Source: Mytilisepta virgata (Eukaryota > Mollusca > Bivalvia > Mytilida > Mytilidae). Taken from it: a stretch of DNA of 64,000 nucleotides. A model generated the notes under the pieces. The model saw only the letters and a list, made by a program, of their open reading frames with translations. It made no database searches and was not told where the DNA came from. Every line of letters begins with the position of its first letter. The stretch's first letter is position 1. This document shows positions 1 through 12,600 of this stretch, piece by piece. The stretch lies in NCBI GenBank assembly GCA_028015205.1, contig JAPWFG010000026.1, forward strand, positions 2,108,001 through 2,172,000, given 5' to 3'. The position numbers were made by a program, and so were the translations under genes.

Positions 1-70
1 CAGGTCCATTTTCATTTGGGAAAACGTTTTTTCATACCAGTCAACCAAGTCATGATGACGTCCATAAAAC
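1..70 (-). pseudogene. Fragment of reverse-transcriptase element, tail region
   Basis: Closely matches 56717-56790 (gacgtccataaaac end), which lies just behind the RT coding region of the element at 56.5-57.5 kb. It is cut by the window edge. Confidence 0.5.
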
Positions 71-700
71 ATCAGTATTCAGCAACCGTCTTTGCAGTTT
101 GCTTTGACAAGGAATTGATATATGGTGCATTCGTCAATAACATTACACCCAATAAAGAACGGCATTATACTGTAAATTCAGTTATTTTTGTTGACATCAC
201 ATTTCATGGATTTGGGGGAAAAGGCGTATTTTGGGGTTTTTAATTTTAATGATTTTCAATTTCACAAGAAAATGTTGAAAAAAAGTAAAATTTGCAGAAA
301 ATCTTTAAAAATCAATTTAAAAATGAAAAATTCAATCTGATAGATTTACATTTGATTAATTTAAATTTTCACGTATCATGATTCCTGGTATATCGATATT
401 TTCGCTTACATTAATTATATAGTTTATATTTCGTTGAGTTCTGAAATTCGTAAAAAGATGTGTACGAAATCCATCAAAATTGATGTACCACACGTTAAAA
501 CCTCATTTTAAAAGGGGAATTGATCGGTTAGACAACATCCCATTGCATTAACTAGCTTTAATTAATTAAATTACCACTACATGTAATTTAAAATATCTTA
601 TTTTACATATTAATTGCATGAAAAATTGTCATGAATTACGATTAATTACCATTTCATTTCTTATTACCGAAACCTTGATATTAATAACTATAATTCAGTC
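71..700. other. No gene seen
   Basis: AT-rich DNA. A lone end-like sequence tactgtaaattcag at about 168 resembles the terminal repeat of the element at 46661-46854; no partner was found. Confidence 0.4.
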
Positions 701-769
701 TGTTCTATTTATAAATATCTGAAAAAGAATACCGAAGCGAGAAACACTGGAAAAGATCTTAAAAATAAA

Positions 770-965
770 ATAACGATCCAAAGATACTAATATTAGATAT
801 AGTAAATTTTTATACTATGCTGTATACGACGCGATTCAAGGAGTTACCTCTCATCAGCAGCATTAATACCGAAACATTTGGAAGACCAAAAACCAAACTT
901 GTTTTAAACAAGAAGTGCTCATAACCAAAAATACCGAAATAGGAAGCCAAATGTCATGTTCTGCT
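770..965 (+). repeat. Dispersed repeat family A, copy 1
   Basis: Family with core ataacaatccaaagatac, then a stretch ending in cgcatttcaaggagttacc and cattaaaaccgaaac. Copies at about 770, 12464, 49938, 50735, 51115 (plus) and 56335-56455 (minus). This copy extends through the accompanying tail (agaagtgctcataacc). In the minus copy it directly follows the 3' end of a reverse-transcriptase element, so the family may be that element's terminal segment. Confidence 0.7.
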
Positions 966-1497
966 CCTTTAACGGTACCCAATGAGTAAAATCCAGCGAA
1001 GTCTTAAGTCCGGTGAGGTATCAATTAAAGAAGGACTTATAAAAATGTTGCTTCTTTACCATCAAATATAACATGACTTATAACCGGACACTGAGCAATA
1101 TTTACATTTTTTCCAAATGTTTTTACCTTTGTTCTCGTCTTTTACATTGAACTTAAGTTCGGATTTGCCATAGATTACTTCTTGTTCCTTTCTTCGTTTG
1201 TCTTCTGTTTTTTGTTTTTAATTTTGTTCTCGCCTTCTACTGTGTTCACAATGTTATCTTCATTAATGATTTATATGTATTTGCTGGCTTTATTGTATAA
1301 AATCCTACCGCACGACCATACCAATTCGTTATTTGAAGCTTATATGCGGCTGCTATATATTTTGTTGTTGGTTAATTTAAGTTTACTTGGTATATTGTTG
1401 CGGACAGTTTTTATTTGTGGGGAAGCTTTAGTACCTGTTAAGAAATACTTATGCCACTGAATACCTCTTATCCATACTCATTACATAAAAGTATATA

Positions 1498-1922
1498 TTA
1501 AGGATGATCGTGGGTTTTCTCTGGATTTTTCATTGTCTTTGCATTGACAAAATAAATAGGATTTGTAATACGTGTTTTAGTTTGAGAGAACATATTAATA
1601 GTAAAAAAATAAGCAAGAAAAAAATATAGGTTCATGTGCTCATTTTAGAGCTATAAGGCCTTGAAAGTTTGCATGTAATGGCTTTTCTCTGGATTTTTCA
1701 TTGTCTTTGCATTGACAACTTCAGTCTCTCAAAGATGTATGAAAAAATAAAAGGGATTTCATGAAATTTTGTCTAATACCATTTTAAGGTATATATGATT
1801 GAATTATAAAAGAAAAAGTGGGGGTTCATGGGCAAAAAAATTCATGTTTAAGAAATGGATAATACCCGAGGATTCCAAAAATCTGACAAAAAGACCAAAA
1901 CACGACCAGCGAGCATCCTTAA
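1498..1922 (+). mobile_element. TTAA-flanked short inverted-repeat element (family M), copy 1
   Basis: Begins TTAAGGATGATCG and ends CGAGCATCCTTAA. Other copies are at 4211, 6962, 23706 (minus) and 55493. In this copy the left end is followed by a duplicate of an internal segment (ggttttctctggattttt) instead of the usual ctggtctaatagg, so it carries an internal rearrangement. It has no coding capacity. Confidence 0.75.
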
Positions 1923-2164
1923 ACCTTTTGTGACATGAAATTTGCGATAGACATATAATTCGACAGCCACAGTTCAGACCGTCTTAGATTTGAAGTAATC
2001 TGATAAGAAAAACTCTGAACTTAAGCCGTTGTTTCTTTGTTAGTACTTTTTTTCATGTGAATTTGTGGATTTTGTAGGCACCAAATCCCACTGTTTTAAC
2101 TTTCGGGATATGTTCATATACGTTTATAGCATACTTTGTTAATTTTAAGCTTAAGCTTAAAAAT

Positions 2165-2407
2165 AAACCGCTAATGTTTTTGTTTGTTTGTTTAGTTGGG
2201 ATTTTACGGCGTTTTCGGCACATTTGGCTATTTCTCGGCGGTCAGTTTTTATTGGTGGGGTAAGCCTGGAGAGAACCACCAACCTTCGGTAGGAAAATTT
2301 GCAACCCTTGTCAATTAAAATCGGAGGCCCGACAATGACGAGATCCGAACTCACAACCTCAGTGTTGACAGGCTAGTGATCATTAGCACGCGGCCACCTA
2401 GACCCCC
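2165..2407 (-). mobile_element. SINE, MetaSINE-like
   Basis: Read on the minus strand it starts with a tRNA-like head (tggccgcgtgctaatgatc, and gagttcggatc as a weak B-box). The body contains gttggtggttctctcc, ccaccaataaaaactgacc and gccgaaaacgccgtaaaa, resembling the core I associate with the MetaSINE superfamily in molluscs. It ends in an aaca-type simple tail. The superfamily name is from memory and unverified. Confidence 0.6.
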
Positions 2408-3500
2408 TAAACCGCTAATGAAGTTACCGAATAACTAACATATAATATCTCAGGAATATTCAAACTGCGAATTGTGTAGTAATAACATAGCCACAGTACC
2501 TAAAATATATTATGAAGTATGTTCTAACTTGCTCGACCAATCAAATAGCTCGTGTCAACTCAAATTAAATTATTCCTTAAATAATTTTTTAAAACGTTTA
2601 CTATAATAATGAAATATTAGTAACTAAGCTGGTATTATCTCCAGGGACATGAGTCTAGCGACAGAAACACAGTCAATGGCACCAGTAATCTTTCAATGAT
2701 ACCAATTTCAATGTGTTATATATTTCATAAATGACAAAATAGAGTTAAAGCCTAAATAACCAGAAAACCGTTCAGTGATTAAGAGCTACTCGTACTTGAC
2801 CCTCGTACTTGCATATGTTATTTATAGAACAATTTGAATTTTCTGCCTCCTGTGGCCTTTTCATAAAAATATAATGAGATGGCCTAAAAGATAACAAGAT
2901 TTCAATAATCGAAATCAAATATGCTTTATCGTAAATTGTATTTCTATGACACAGACATATGAATTTATTTTAGTCACTGTTTTAATAATTCTGAATTGAT
3001 CAACATTCAATACTCTACTTTATAAATTGTTTTTTCTATTCCAGACAGAACGAATATATTTTCATCACTGCTTCAATAATTTTAAATTGAATACTCTGCC
3101 TGAACTATTTTTTACCTATCCTCAAAGCTTTGATTTTTACAATCCAGAACCACATTTAAAGTATTCTATATTTTATAATATTTAAGTCTTTTAGTAGATC
3201 ATTGATCGTAAAATGTATGATTGATTTCACTCCCAAACAGTTGTCAGAAACTGCTAAAAATTATTTAGGTCCTTGGTCAATATTCCGTGTGGGCGTTCAA
3301 AAATCTGCACTTTATCCCAATTTCCATATAAGGAAAAAGGCATCTTCATTCAGAATAATTTTATAATGTCTACTCCCAGAAAAAATCTCTTTGAAGTCAT
3401 TCGCTATTAACAAGATCGATTCGTGTAATTTATGAATGAAAGGTTTTGGTACCAAGGAATATTTAAACAGCATGAATCTGACTTTGACTCAAATCACATC
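2408..3500. other. TH upstream region, no gene seen
   Basis: About 1.1 kb of AT-rich DNA before the candidate TATA box. No coding region or recognised repeat was found. It presumably holds the tyrosine hydroxylase promoter. Confidence 0.35.
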
Positions 3501-3506
3501 AAGTGT

Positions 3507-3515
3507 TATAAAAAG
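3507..3515 (+). promoter_or_regulatory. Possible TATA box of the tyrosine hydroxylase gene
   Basis: The sequence TATAAAAAG lies 65 bases upstream of the first ATG of the tyrosine hydroxylase reading frame. A start about 30 bases downstream would leave a 5' UTR of roughly 35 bases. The region is AT-rich, so chance matches are common, and an upstream non-coding exon cannot be excluded. Confidence 0.3.
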
Positions 3516-3571
3516 AATATTAAATCATATATAATATAATTTGGAAAGAGATTTGATAAAATACATTTGGA

Positions 3572-3655
3572 ATGTATTCACCAACATTTCGAGCTCCTGA
3601 AGATCCACAAACAGCCAAGAGAAGACTTGCTTTCCAGAAAAGTTATAGCCAAGAG
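3572..3655 (+). CDS. TH: TH exon 1 (residues 1-28)
   Basis: Starts [12 protein letters not shown] and ends in phase 0 at the donor gtttgt. The ATG is the first one in frame. The segment is basic near its end (AKRRLAFQK), as usual for the regulatory tail. It is followed by an 11.9-kb intron full of mobile elements. Confidence 0.8.
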
Positions 3656-6600
3656 GTTTGTCTTTTTTGATATTCTTTTTTGCTTTAATTTATCGATATA
3701 GCTTGTTTTTTTTGTCTTACTTTTTTTATTCAATTACGTTTAAATTTCTAAAACCATTCATCTGCACGTAAGATATTTATTTTCTGCGCCTTTAACTTCT
3801 TTTCAAATAACTTTTTTCCTAAATATGAAAAAAGTAAAAAAAAATACAAAACATCTAGTAAAAAAATATAATTCTTTAAACAAAAGCCGTTGGAATCCTC
3901 GTTCTGTCATTTTTTTTATCAAAAGAAAATCGATATGAAAAACTTACTATTGAAAGCTTAGAAAGCCATAATTTGCTTTTTAGTTATATTTTTACATTAC
4001 CATTTGACCTAGTGTGAAATTTCAATGGGTTAACGTTTTTTATCTCGTGATGAGAAATAATAAGACATGTAAGTTTTACCAGTTATCGCTTGGTATTATA
4101 GTCATGTATATCTGGAAAAAAAATTTGTTAAAACAGATTTCTATTTAATCATACTAAACTGAATTATTTAAACTATCAATACGAGAAGAAATGAAAAGTA
4201 CAACCAACTCTTAAGGATGATCGCTGGTCTAATAGGAAATAAATAGGATTTGAAGTAGGTGTTTTAGTTTGACAGAACATATGAAAAGTAAACAAATAAG
4301 CAAGAAAAAAATATAGGTTCATGTGCTCATTGTAGAGCTATAAGGCCATGAAAATTTGCAGGAAATGGGTTTTCTCTGGATTTTTCATTGTCTTTGCATT
4401 GACAACTTCAGTCTCTCAAAAATGTATGAAAAAATAAAAAGGATTTCATAAAATTTTGTCAAATACCATTTTAAGGTATATATCATTGAATTATAAAAGA
4501 AATAGTGGGGGTTCATGGGCAAAAAATTTCATGTTTAAGAAATGGATAAAACCCAAGGATTCCGAAAATCTGACAAAAAGACCAAAACTTCACCAGCGAG
4601 CATCCTGAAATATACATTTACATGTAACATGCACAGATATTGACTTCTATTTAGTGTTGGTAGCAAAACGTTACTGTTGTCTGTATCCTTAAATGTTTGT
4701 TTGGTCGTCATAATACACGTAATATGCTGAAAAGAATAAAACAATTAAATAAATTAATAATTTCGAATGCAATATGCCTATATGCCAATGATAAATCTAT
4801 TTGCAAAATTTAGTAAAATATATAATTTCTGGCCTGGTCATACCAAGACATTTTTAGAGTCTTATTTTGTCTGCACTCAGATAATATGTGTTTAACACTT
4901 ATAAGAACTTTTATGCTGGCATGATACATTACTTAAATGCTTTCAAATTTTCCATTTAAAATTTGACAAAAAATACCAGAAATTTCTAAGGCTCTTCCTT
5001 TTGATGCAGAGGTAAAAAACACTTAGCTGAGTTTGGATACCTGTTTGTTTCAATTGTTTTGATTTTTGATGGTTGTGCTTATAATTCATCATTAACCGGT
5101 TTTCCAATACTTTGATCTCGAGCACTGCTGATGAGTTGTCAGTCAACGAAATGGCCATACAGTGCATCAAATTTATTTCGGTATTTTGTGATACGTTTTA
5201 TTATAACTGTTTTGACCATTAATACATGATCAAATGCGCTTTAAATAAAACATGTTACTTTATGCTTTTTAAAACAAAATCATTGTCACTACGTAGATTG
5301 GATGGATGAATTATTGTTGAATTATTTAATGCATATCAGGACGAGAACATGTTGATATGACATCAATATGAAACCTGCGTTGTACCAGTCCGACACGCAT
5401 AGCCGGATTTTGAACGCGCTAGCCTACGAGCTAACAGTCCGTAAGGAGACATATATTCTGACTTCGAGCTAACCAGTCCTTTGCTCTTAGCCCTAGATGG
5501 CGAAGAAGCAGCAAATATAATTTTCTTCGGTTTGACCCGGCTGGCTCGAGACGAGCACACAACCACCGAGGCGGTCTACGTATAGACTGGGATGTGTATC
5601 AGAAATATATTTAATGAGAGTATTCAATTCCCCATATCCATTGCTCTGTTCTTAGATTATTTAAGGTTTAAAACCTTTTTTGTCAATGTTAGCATTTGAA
5701 ACTGCTCTGCAATGTTTTGGTTTTTTGTTGTGGATTTATTTTTGGACTTGAACACTACTGATGACATGAATGTTCACATACAGTGTATCTAAAATGGCAT
5801 TACACAATATTTATTGTAGGCTAAATGACAAAAAATATACCATTTGTACTTATTTCATACCCACATGTTGCAAGGTTATGCGAATTTAACAATGAACATG
5901 AAAGCTTAAGGATGTACATATAAGATAATCGTCAATGAGGCAATATCCCACGATAGGTTAATAGCATCTAGGTGTCTGTATGTGGTACCGACAGGGTGAT
6001 AAGTGAAGTTCTTAGAATACACGGTAGTGTTTTCCCCAGATATTTGTGAAGGCATGGTAAATTTCGTATTTTTAGGGCACTCAATGGTTAAATGGTAATA
6101 TTGGGGGCACCCCACCTTACATGAGGGCAGTATATTTATCAAAACATGCAATAAACAGCCTTCACCATATTGTGAGGGTGTAAAGTGTCACAAAAGTGTG
6201 CCAACACAACAGGGGTACACGATTAAATGCAAATCAGTTTCAAAAAGATAAGATTAAACTAAAAATTGAAAGTTAGATTTGGCTACCTGGGGCACATTGT
6301 AAAATTCATGATGAGGGCAGCATGGTGCTTGAAGATGGAGGCATGGTGTAGCACCATGCTAAATTGGTCTTGGGAACCTCTACTCGGTGTAAATATACCA
6401 CTACTATCTAAGTGATAACAACGGTTCGTTTAGGATAGAGAATCAATTTTAAAAAAACGAATCTCTTCATATTGCCGTAAAAAGAGTAGAAAAAAATTTA
6501 GTGCAAGAACATATACTATGTATATTAACAGGTATACAGACTTAACGTGTAGGAGTGTCATAAAACAGAAAATCTAAGATAAAAAATAGAAAATGCTAGA

Positions 6601-9600
6601 CTAAGATTCAGTTTGGTGAAAAAAAAATGTGTATGCTTATAGGCCTTTTTAAAGGAAAGGTACATGTAGGTTTAGAAGGAAATATATTCATGTGTGGGAG
6701 TTATCGATAGAAAATTATATAGAAATAGGATGAGAAATTCCCTTTACGCTATCTGTACTTTTATTGAAAACAAAATTAAACTTTAGAATTTACGAGAATG
6801 TTAATTCTGAATGTTTCGTTTGATAGAGAGAGAGTATACGACTGCCAATTATGAGAGCCTTAGCTAGTTTTGCAGCACATTTTGACCGTCCAAACAAATT
6901 TATCTTTCCTGGCTAGCGGCCAGGATAGATAGGATTGAGGTTTAGGTACCCATAAAACTGCTTAAGGATGTTTGCTGTTCAGTTTCAAAATAACAAGCTT
7001 TTCATAACACTTGTAAATATTGATAGTGAATTAATAAAGAAACTAAAAGAGCGAAAAAAAGAATTATAGGTCCGTGTGCTCGTTTTCGAGATATAAGCCT
7101 TGAAAATTTGGCGGAAGAAATATGCTCTCTGGATTTTACATAGCTTTATCATTGACAAGTTTTATTTCTCAAAAACCATTAAATAATAACAAGGATTTTA
7201 TAAAATTTTTACAAATGGCTTATTATTCTGCATGCAAAATATTTATGAAAAGAAAAATGGGTGTTAGCTGGAAAAATAATTTATTGCATTCAAATGGATA
7301 AAACCAGATGATTCTGAACATCTGACAAAAATGCAAAAACATGACCAGCGAACATCCTTAACTCTACCACTACTCAGGGTATGTACGTTATAGCAAGTCA
7401 TACTATCCTGAATGTTTGGTGTCTCTCTGTTTGTGTTTATACTCTTTTGTTTGTCTGATGGTTTTGGAAGGCGTTAATTGATTGTTATGCCTTTTCTGAC
7501 CTGTTTTGTTATCGTTTTGTTGTTCACAATAACGTTGTTGTGATATCATTAAATTTTTGCATCAAGGCTAAGAATTTTAAAATATTTCACTTAATTAAGT
7601 TTATTTCATTTTTACAAAGCAATTCGTTCAATGTACCCTCATCGCCAATATAGAAGATCGGCGTTTGACCCAAAGTATTTATTTGATGACATTAAGTACG
7701 GTTTTCGAAGGAATCAAAGTAATTGCTTTGGATACCCAGACATTGTACACAAACGTCTAGTAACAAATAAATTATAAGGAATAAAATATATGTTGACTCA
7801 GCACATTTATGTCAAATTAAGTATTCCCATTTTCAGTAAAAAAAATCACGATTTGACTATTTCCAGACGTTGCTAAAAGTAATAGTTGTCATAATTACAT
7901 TTTCTTTCCTGAAATAAGTAAGATTATTTCAGTTTCTGTGAGGACGAAAAAATTGTACACATATAAAAAAAATCATTAACATCTTGCTTTCGGAAATTGA
8001 CTTAAAAACTTTCCCCCATTTTGTTTCGTTTATGGCATTTTATGGACGTTACCGTTTACTGTGATTTGTTCTGATGGATTGGTAGTTAGTTATATAAAGT
8101 TATTTATTTTGTTTTCAATAAAATGAGATACTTGCTTAAGGAAATGAGCTGTACTAAATCAGTCTTCAAGTAGTTGAAGCAATTTAGAGATTCAAAGATT
8201 AACTGTCCATCTTAATAAATATTAAAAAAATCGGAAGGAAGCAAGTTGTAGAACGTATTTCGCTTGTCAGTTAATTGTGCCTTGGTTTTATCGAGTAGTT
8301 TTCTTGATGGCCGCTTACAGACTTAATGATGGAGTTTAGTTTTAAATGCTGTATATCATGATAATCTTATTGGATCCACTTCAAATGAAAAATCTTTAAG
8401 ATCTAACATAATTAAATTGAAAGAGAGATTTAGATTTGTAATTTTTCTAGTCACGCACAAAATTTCTTTGTACTTTCAAAATTTGATAAAAATCTGAATA
8501 AATTTGTCCTGTAAACAACATGCTTAAGAGTGTCCATAACTGAAAGCTAAAATTGCAATTCTAGAGAAATAAACAAGTATGCATTATTGTTTAGGGGCCA
8601 GCTGAAGCCCGCCTCCAGGTGCGAGATTTTCTCGCTGCGTTAAAGACCCATTGGTAGCCTTGAGCTGTTTTCTGCTCTTTGTGGGGTTGTTGTCTCTTGG
8701 ACACATTCCCCGTTTCCATTCTCTATTCTAAAATCTCTATGAAGCAGTTAAAACGAACTTTAAAGGATATATATATTTTTGTATCCAGTTCCATTTAAAT
8801 TTGAAGGTTATTTTCTGGTGTAAAGAAAGTGTTTTAAATATATGTAGTTACCATATGCAGACGTCGGACTTCTCGGCTTGGCAAATAGTGTCGTTTTTAT
8901 CACAGAATCGTCTTAATGGATATATTTTATTTCATCTAAATATTCTCGTTTTCATTAAGTCAGTAACTGTAGGCCTGAATGCCATTAAACAGAAAACTAT
9001 AACCCGATTGAAAATCTTAATGTTTCAATACCACGTTGATTGCGGATCGTTATCTTCATTCGAGGCAAAATTCTTGTATCTTTTGTCAACTGGCTTTTTA
9101 TCTTTTGGTTTTCTTTGTACAAGTTTATTGATAATTAACGTCAAGCAGAATTTTCCATTTAAAATAGAACTTGATAGATGCACACTATAGTCTGGGTTCT
9201 GTTACCATTAACACCGTTATGTTTGTTAAGCAATCTTTGAGCTCGGGTTTTTGTTATGAAATTATCGCATCATTTACTTCGAATTCTTAATAAATATTCA
9301 TATGTGATCAAAACGTGTTTACTAAGGACTTGTTTTGCATGTTAATATTGGCTTTTAACATTTTGATAATAGATACATCTTAAGTTTATTTGAATACTTG
9401 TGTGTTTTTTTTAATTGGTTCATTTGTATATTTCGGAGTTGTAGTTTGCCGTCCAATTTGCTAAACTAGTATGCATTATTGTTTAAGGGCGAGCTGAAGA
9501 CCGCCTCCGGCATTTTCCCGCTGCGTTGAAGATCCATTGGTAGCATTGGGCTCTTTTTTGCTCTTTGGTCATGTTGTTGTCTCTTTGACAAATTCCCAGC

Positions 9601-12600
9601 TTCCATTCTATTATTCTATTCCATACTATTATGCCTTTCAAAGCAAAATTATTTTTATATTTGAATTAAAAATACTCTGACTAATGCAATTTTTTATACA
9701 CCGTATGTTCATATCTAAACTTTTATTTCCCTTGAGGGCCCAAGGCCCAAATTGTGGCAATCGAAAAATAGAAGATTCAAATGCCAGAAAAATAAAACAG
9801 ATAGCATCAGAAACCATCATCTACGATCAAAGAATTAGATTAAGATTTTGAACGCAGTGAATGTACTATTTGACTTTTTATTAACTGATTTTACTTTTCG
9901 TTGTATTTCAAAGAGGTTTTTCGCAGTAGTTGACTTCATGTGTACACGACTTACAAAAGTTTTGATAATTTCGTAATTAAAAAAGGATTTAAATGGCGGT
10001 ATATTGAAGTTTTTTATGAATGGGAATATGACGTAAAGACCCAGGTCTGTATAAAGCAAAAACAGATCGAATGTTTCGACGTAAAACGCAAAAAAAACCC
10101 TCTTACAAAATCTCAATTTCAGATTTTTCTATTTAAGAATTAATAACAACACCACTTATATCGGTATAGTCATTAGCACTACAATAAGCTTTCTGTGTAA
10201 ATCATCCTAAATCAACAATGTTTAGACAATATGCCTTTGTGACATATTTTAAGTGTTATCCATAATTCATATGAAAACAAAACGTTTGTTGTCGATTTAT
10301 GGTAGATAATTAAAGCGAAGTTTACACTGGAGATAAGTGTCAAAATCTCGAACCAATCAAAACAATTTGTCTTTGACAAATCAGATCACTCCATAAAATT
10401 TGCTTAATGACAATGTAAAAAATTCCAATATTTTGTTATGATCAGTGTCGATAAAACGTTTTATACCAAGATCTGCTATCGATGGCGTTTTACTGGTAAT
10501 TTATAGAATTTAAATATTCCTTTTATTTTTGTGCAACATAAAATCGACGCTTTAATGTCGTTAAATGATATTTTCTCATTACAATCTATTATATAACAAT
10601 CACAACAAATTATATGTTTGAAAAAAAAGATTACAAGGTAATAAATATAATAGCGAACAAACAGTGTTAAAAAGTCCGTAAAAAGTACAAGCACAAAAAT
10701 ATCGACAAAAGAATACAGAAGCGACAGGACAGAGGGAAAAGTCGATAGGACTGAAATCAAAAGTCAATACAAACTTGTGACAGCAAACGAATACAAAATA
10801 CTGGATACGTAAAAAAAACAAATAGCAAAAATGATTACATCCTTTGGCAGCAATGTATTACAGTAACTGTTCTTGTTGCTACCTTCAGACAAATAAATAG
10901 TTCACAATAGGAAAGTTTACGTAATCCCTTTCTAGTTAATTTTAGGCTTAGTGTGAAAAATTAGAATTAAGAATCTTATAGGCCAAAGGATTGATTGGGA
11001 AAACACCCATCTCCTATTGATTACTTTACTTCCTGGGTATCATTTTTTTGGTGACAACGTGTTGTTTCGGGGATATTAGACTTTCATTATTTTGTAATTT
11101 TCTGGTATTTTCTATTTTGAGATAAAAATTCATGACATCGGATACTTTAGGTACGCAAACCATAATATACCATGTTTTTTTTTCCAAATGTTTCATGGAA
11201 AGCAATGGAAATGATCCCGGTAACACTAAAATCTAGTTTTTGTCTTATTGGAAATAAAATAAATAACACGAACAGGTCTCTATTAAATACGCCAAATATT
11301 TATTTTTAAACAAACAACACAAACGATTTTTTTTGTATTTAATCTTCGTATTTTTGACGGTATGCAAGAAACCAGCCGTATTAACTAAAATACTCGCATT
11401 TTAATTTCAGCTAACATAAATGTAAACAAATTGAATAATACAAATAATTTATAGATTTTTTAATTATGTAAGGTGTGTGAGATTAATGAAAAATCACTCC
11501 ATCATTTTAGAAGGTTAAAGATTTGTACTTCCGGTATCCCATTGATTCTTAATAGCGATCTCATGTTGAGTTTAAGGGTATGGCACATTTGCAATAAAAC
11601 TCCATCCTAGCTTTTAATTTTTTAACTGATTTGATTAAAATTTATCAAGATGTACGATTTTGATGAGAGTAACTTTGCTTGTTACAAAATATACCATCCG
11701 CAAAACTTAGACAAAAGGAAATTTTGCTGATGAGAAAATTATTACCTTACCGCAAGTAACGAGAAAAATATTGCTTTTTACAATGATATTAAATGTGCTG
11801 CCCTGTTACCTGTACAATCCTGCTTTCAATTGAGTTTTACTGCCTTTTGCGAATTAAATTAACGTTCAACGGATAATTGAAATGAATTCATTGGAGCTTT
11901 GAATGGACGCACTGCTTCGCTCAATATTAAAATGCTATTTGATCACCGAGCAGATCGCCAATAACATCCTGTAAAATTGTTCAGCTTGAACAGAACGTCA
12001 AATGAAACAGGATTGTTGTACTTTAAATTCACGTTCCCACAATCTCTGTAATAGAATTTTTTTTTTACTAAAAGCGGGTATCAAATTTGATTAATTAATT
12101 TTGATTAAACTCCATAGATAAAAAAAAGTTTTTTTTTAAAACTATTTAAAGTAACAAACTAAAAAAAAATATCGGCAAAAGAATACCTAAACGACAAAAC
12201 AATCGGAAAAGTCCATAAATTCGAATTCCAAGGAAAAGACAAAGTCATGGGAATTGAACACGACAATCAAGCGCAACAATGATACATGTATAAGTAAAGG
12301 AATAAAAAAAACTAGATAATATTAAACTTAACAAAAAAGTACAAGGCAGCACTAAAAATATAAAGTTCCTCTAAAAACCGATAGTCATATCATGTGCTCC
12401 GGAAGGGTAAGCATTTCCTGTTCCGTTAAAATGTGCATATAAATTATTCGTACTTTTAGAAATAACAATCCAAAGATACTAATATTTGATATAGACAATT
12501 TATACTATGCTGTATACTCATTAGCATCATTAAAACCGAAACTGTTAATCAAAAGGCAAAAATTGTCATCAATGAAATTAAACTTGAACTAGAACATAAT

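Noticed and set aside
8801..9190. 129-codon open frame
   Set aside because: No domain, signal or splice context, composition like its surroundings, lies between repeats.
10476..10821. Overlapping minus-strand hydrophobic frames
   Set aside because: Translation of A-rich plus-strand DNA; no conserved motif.
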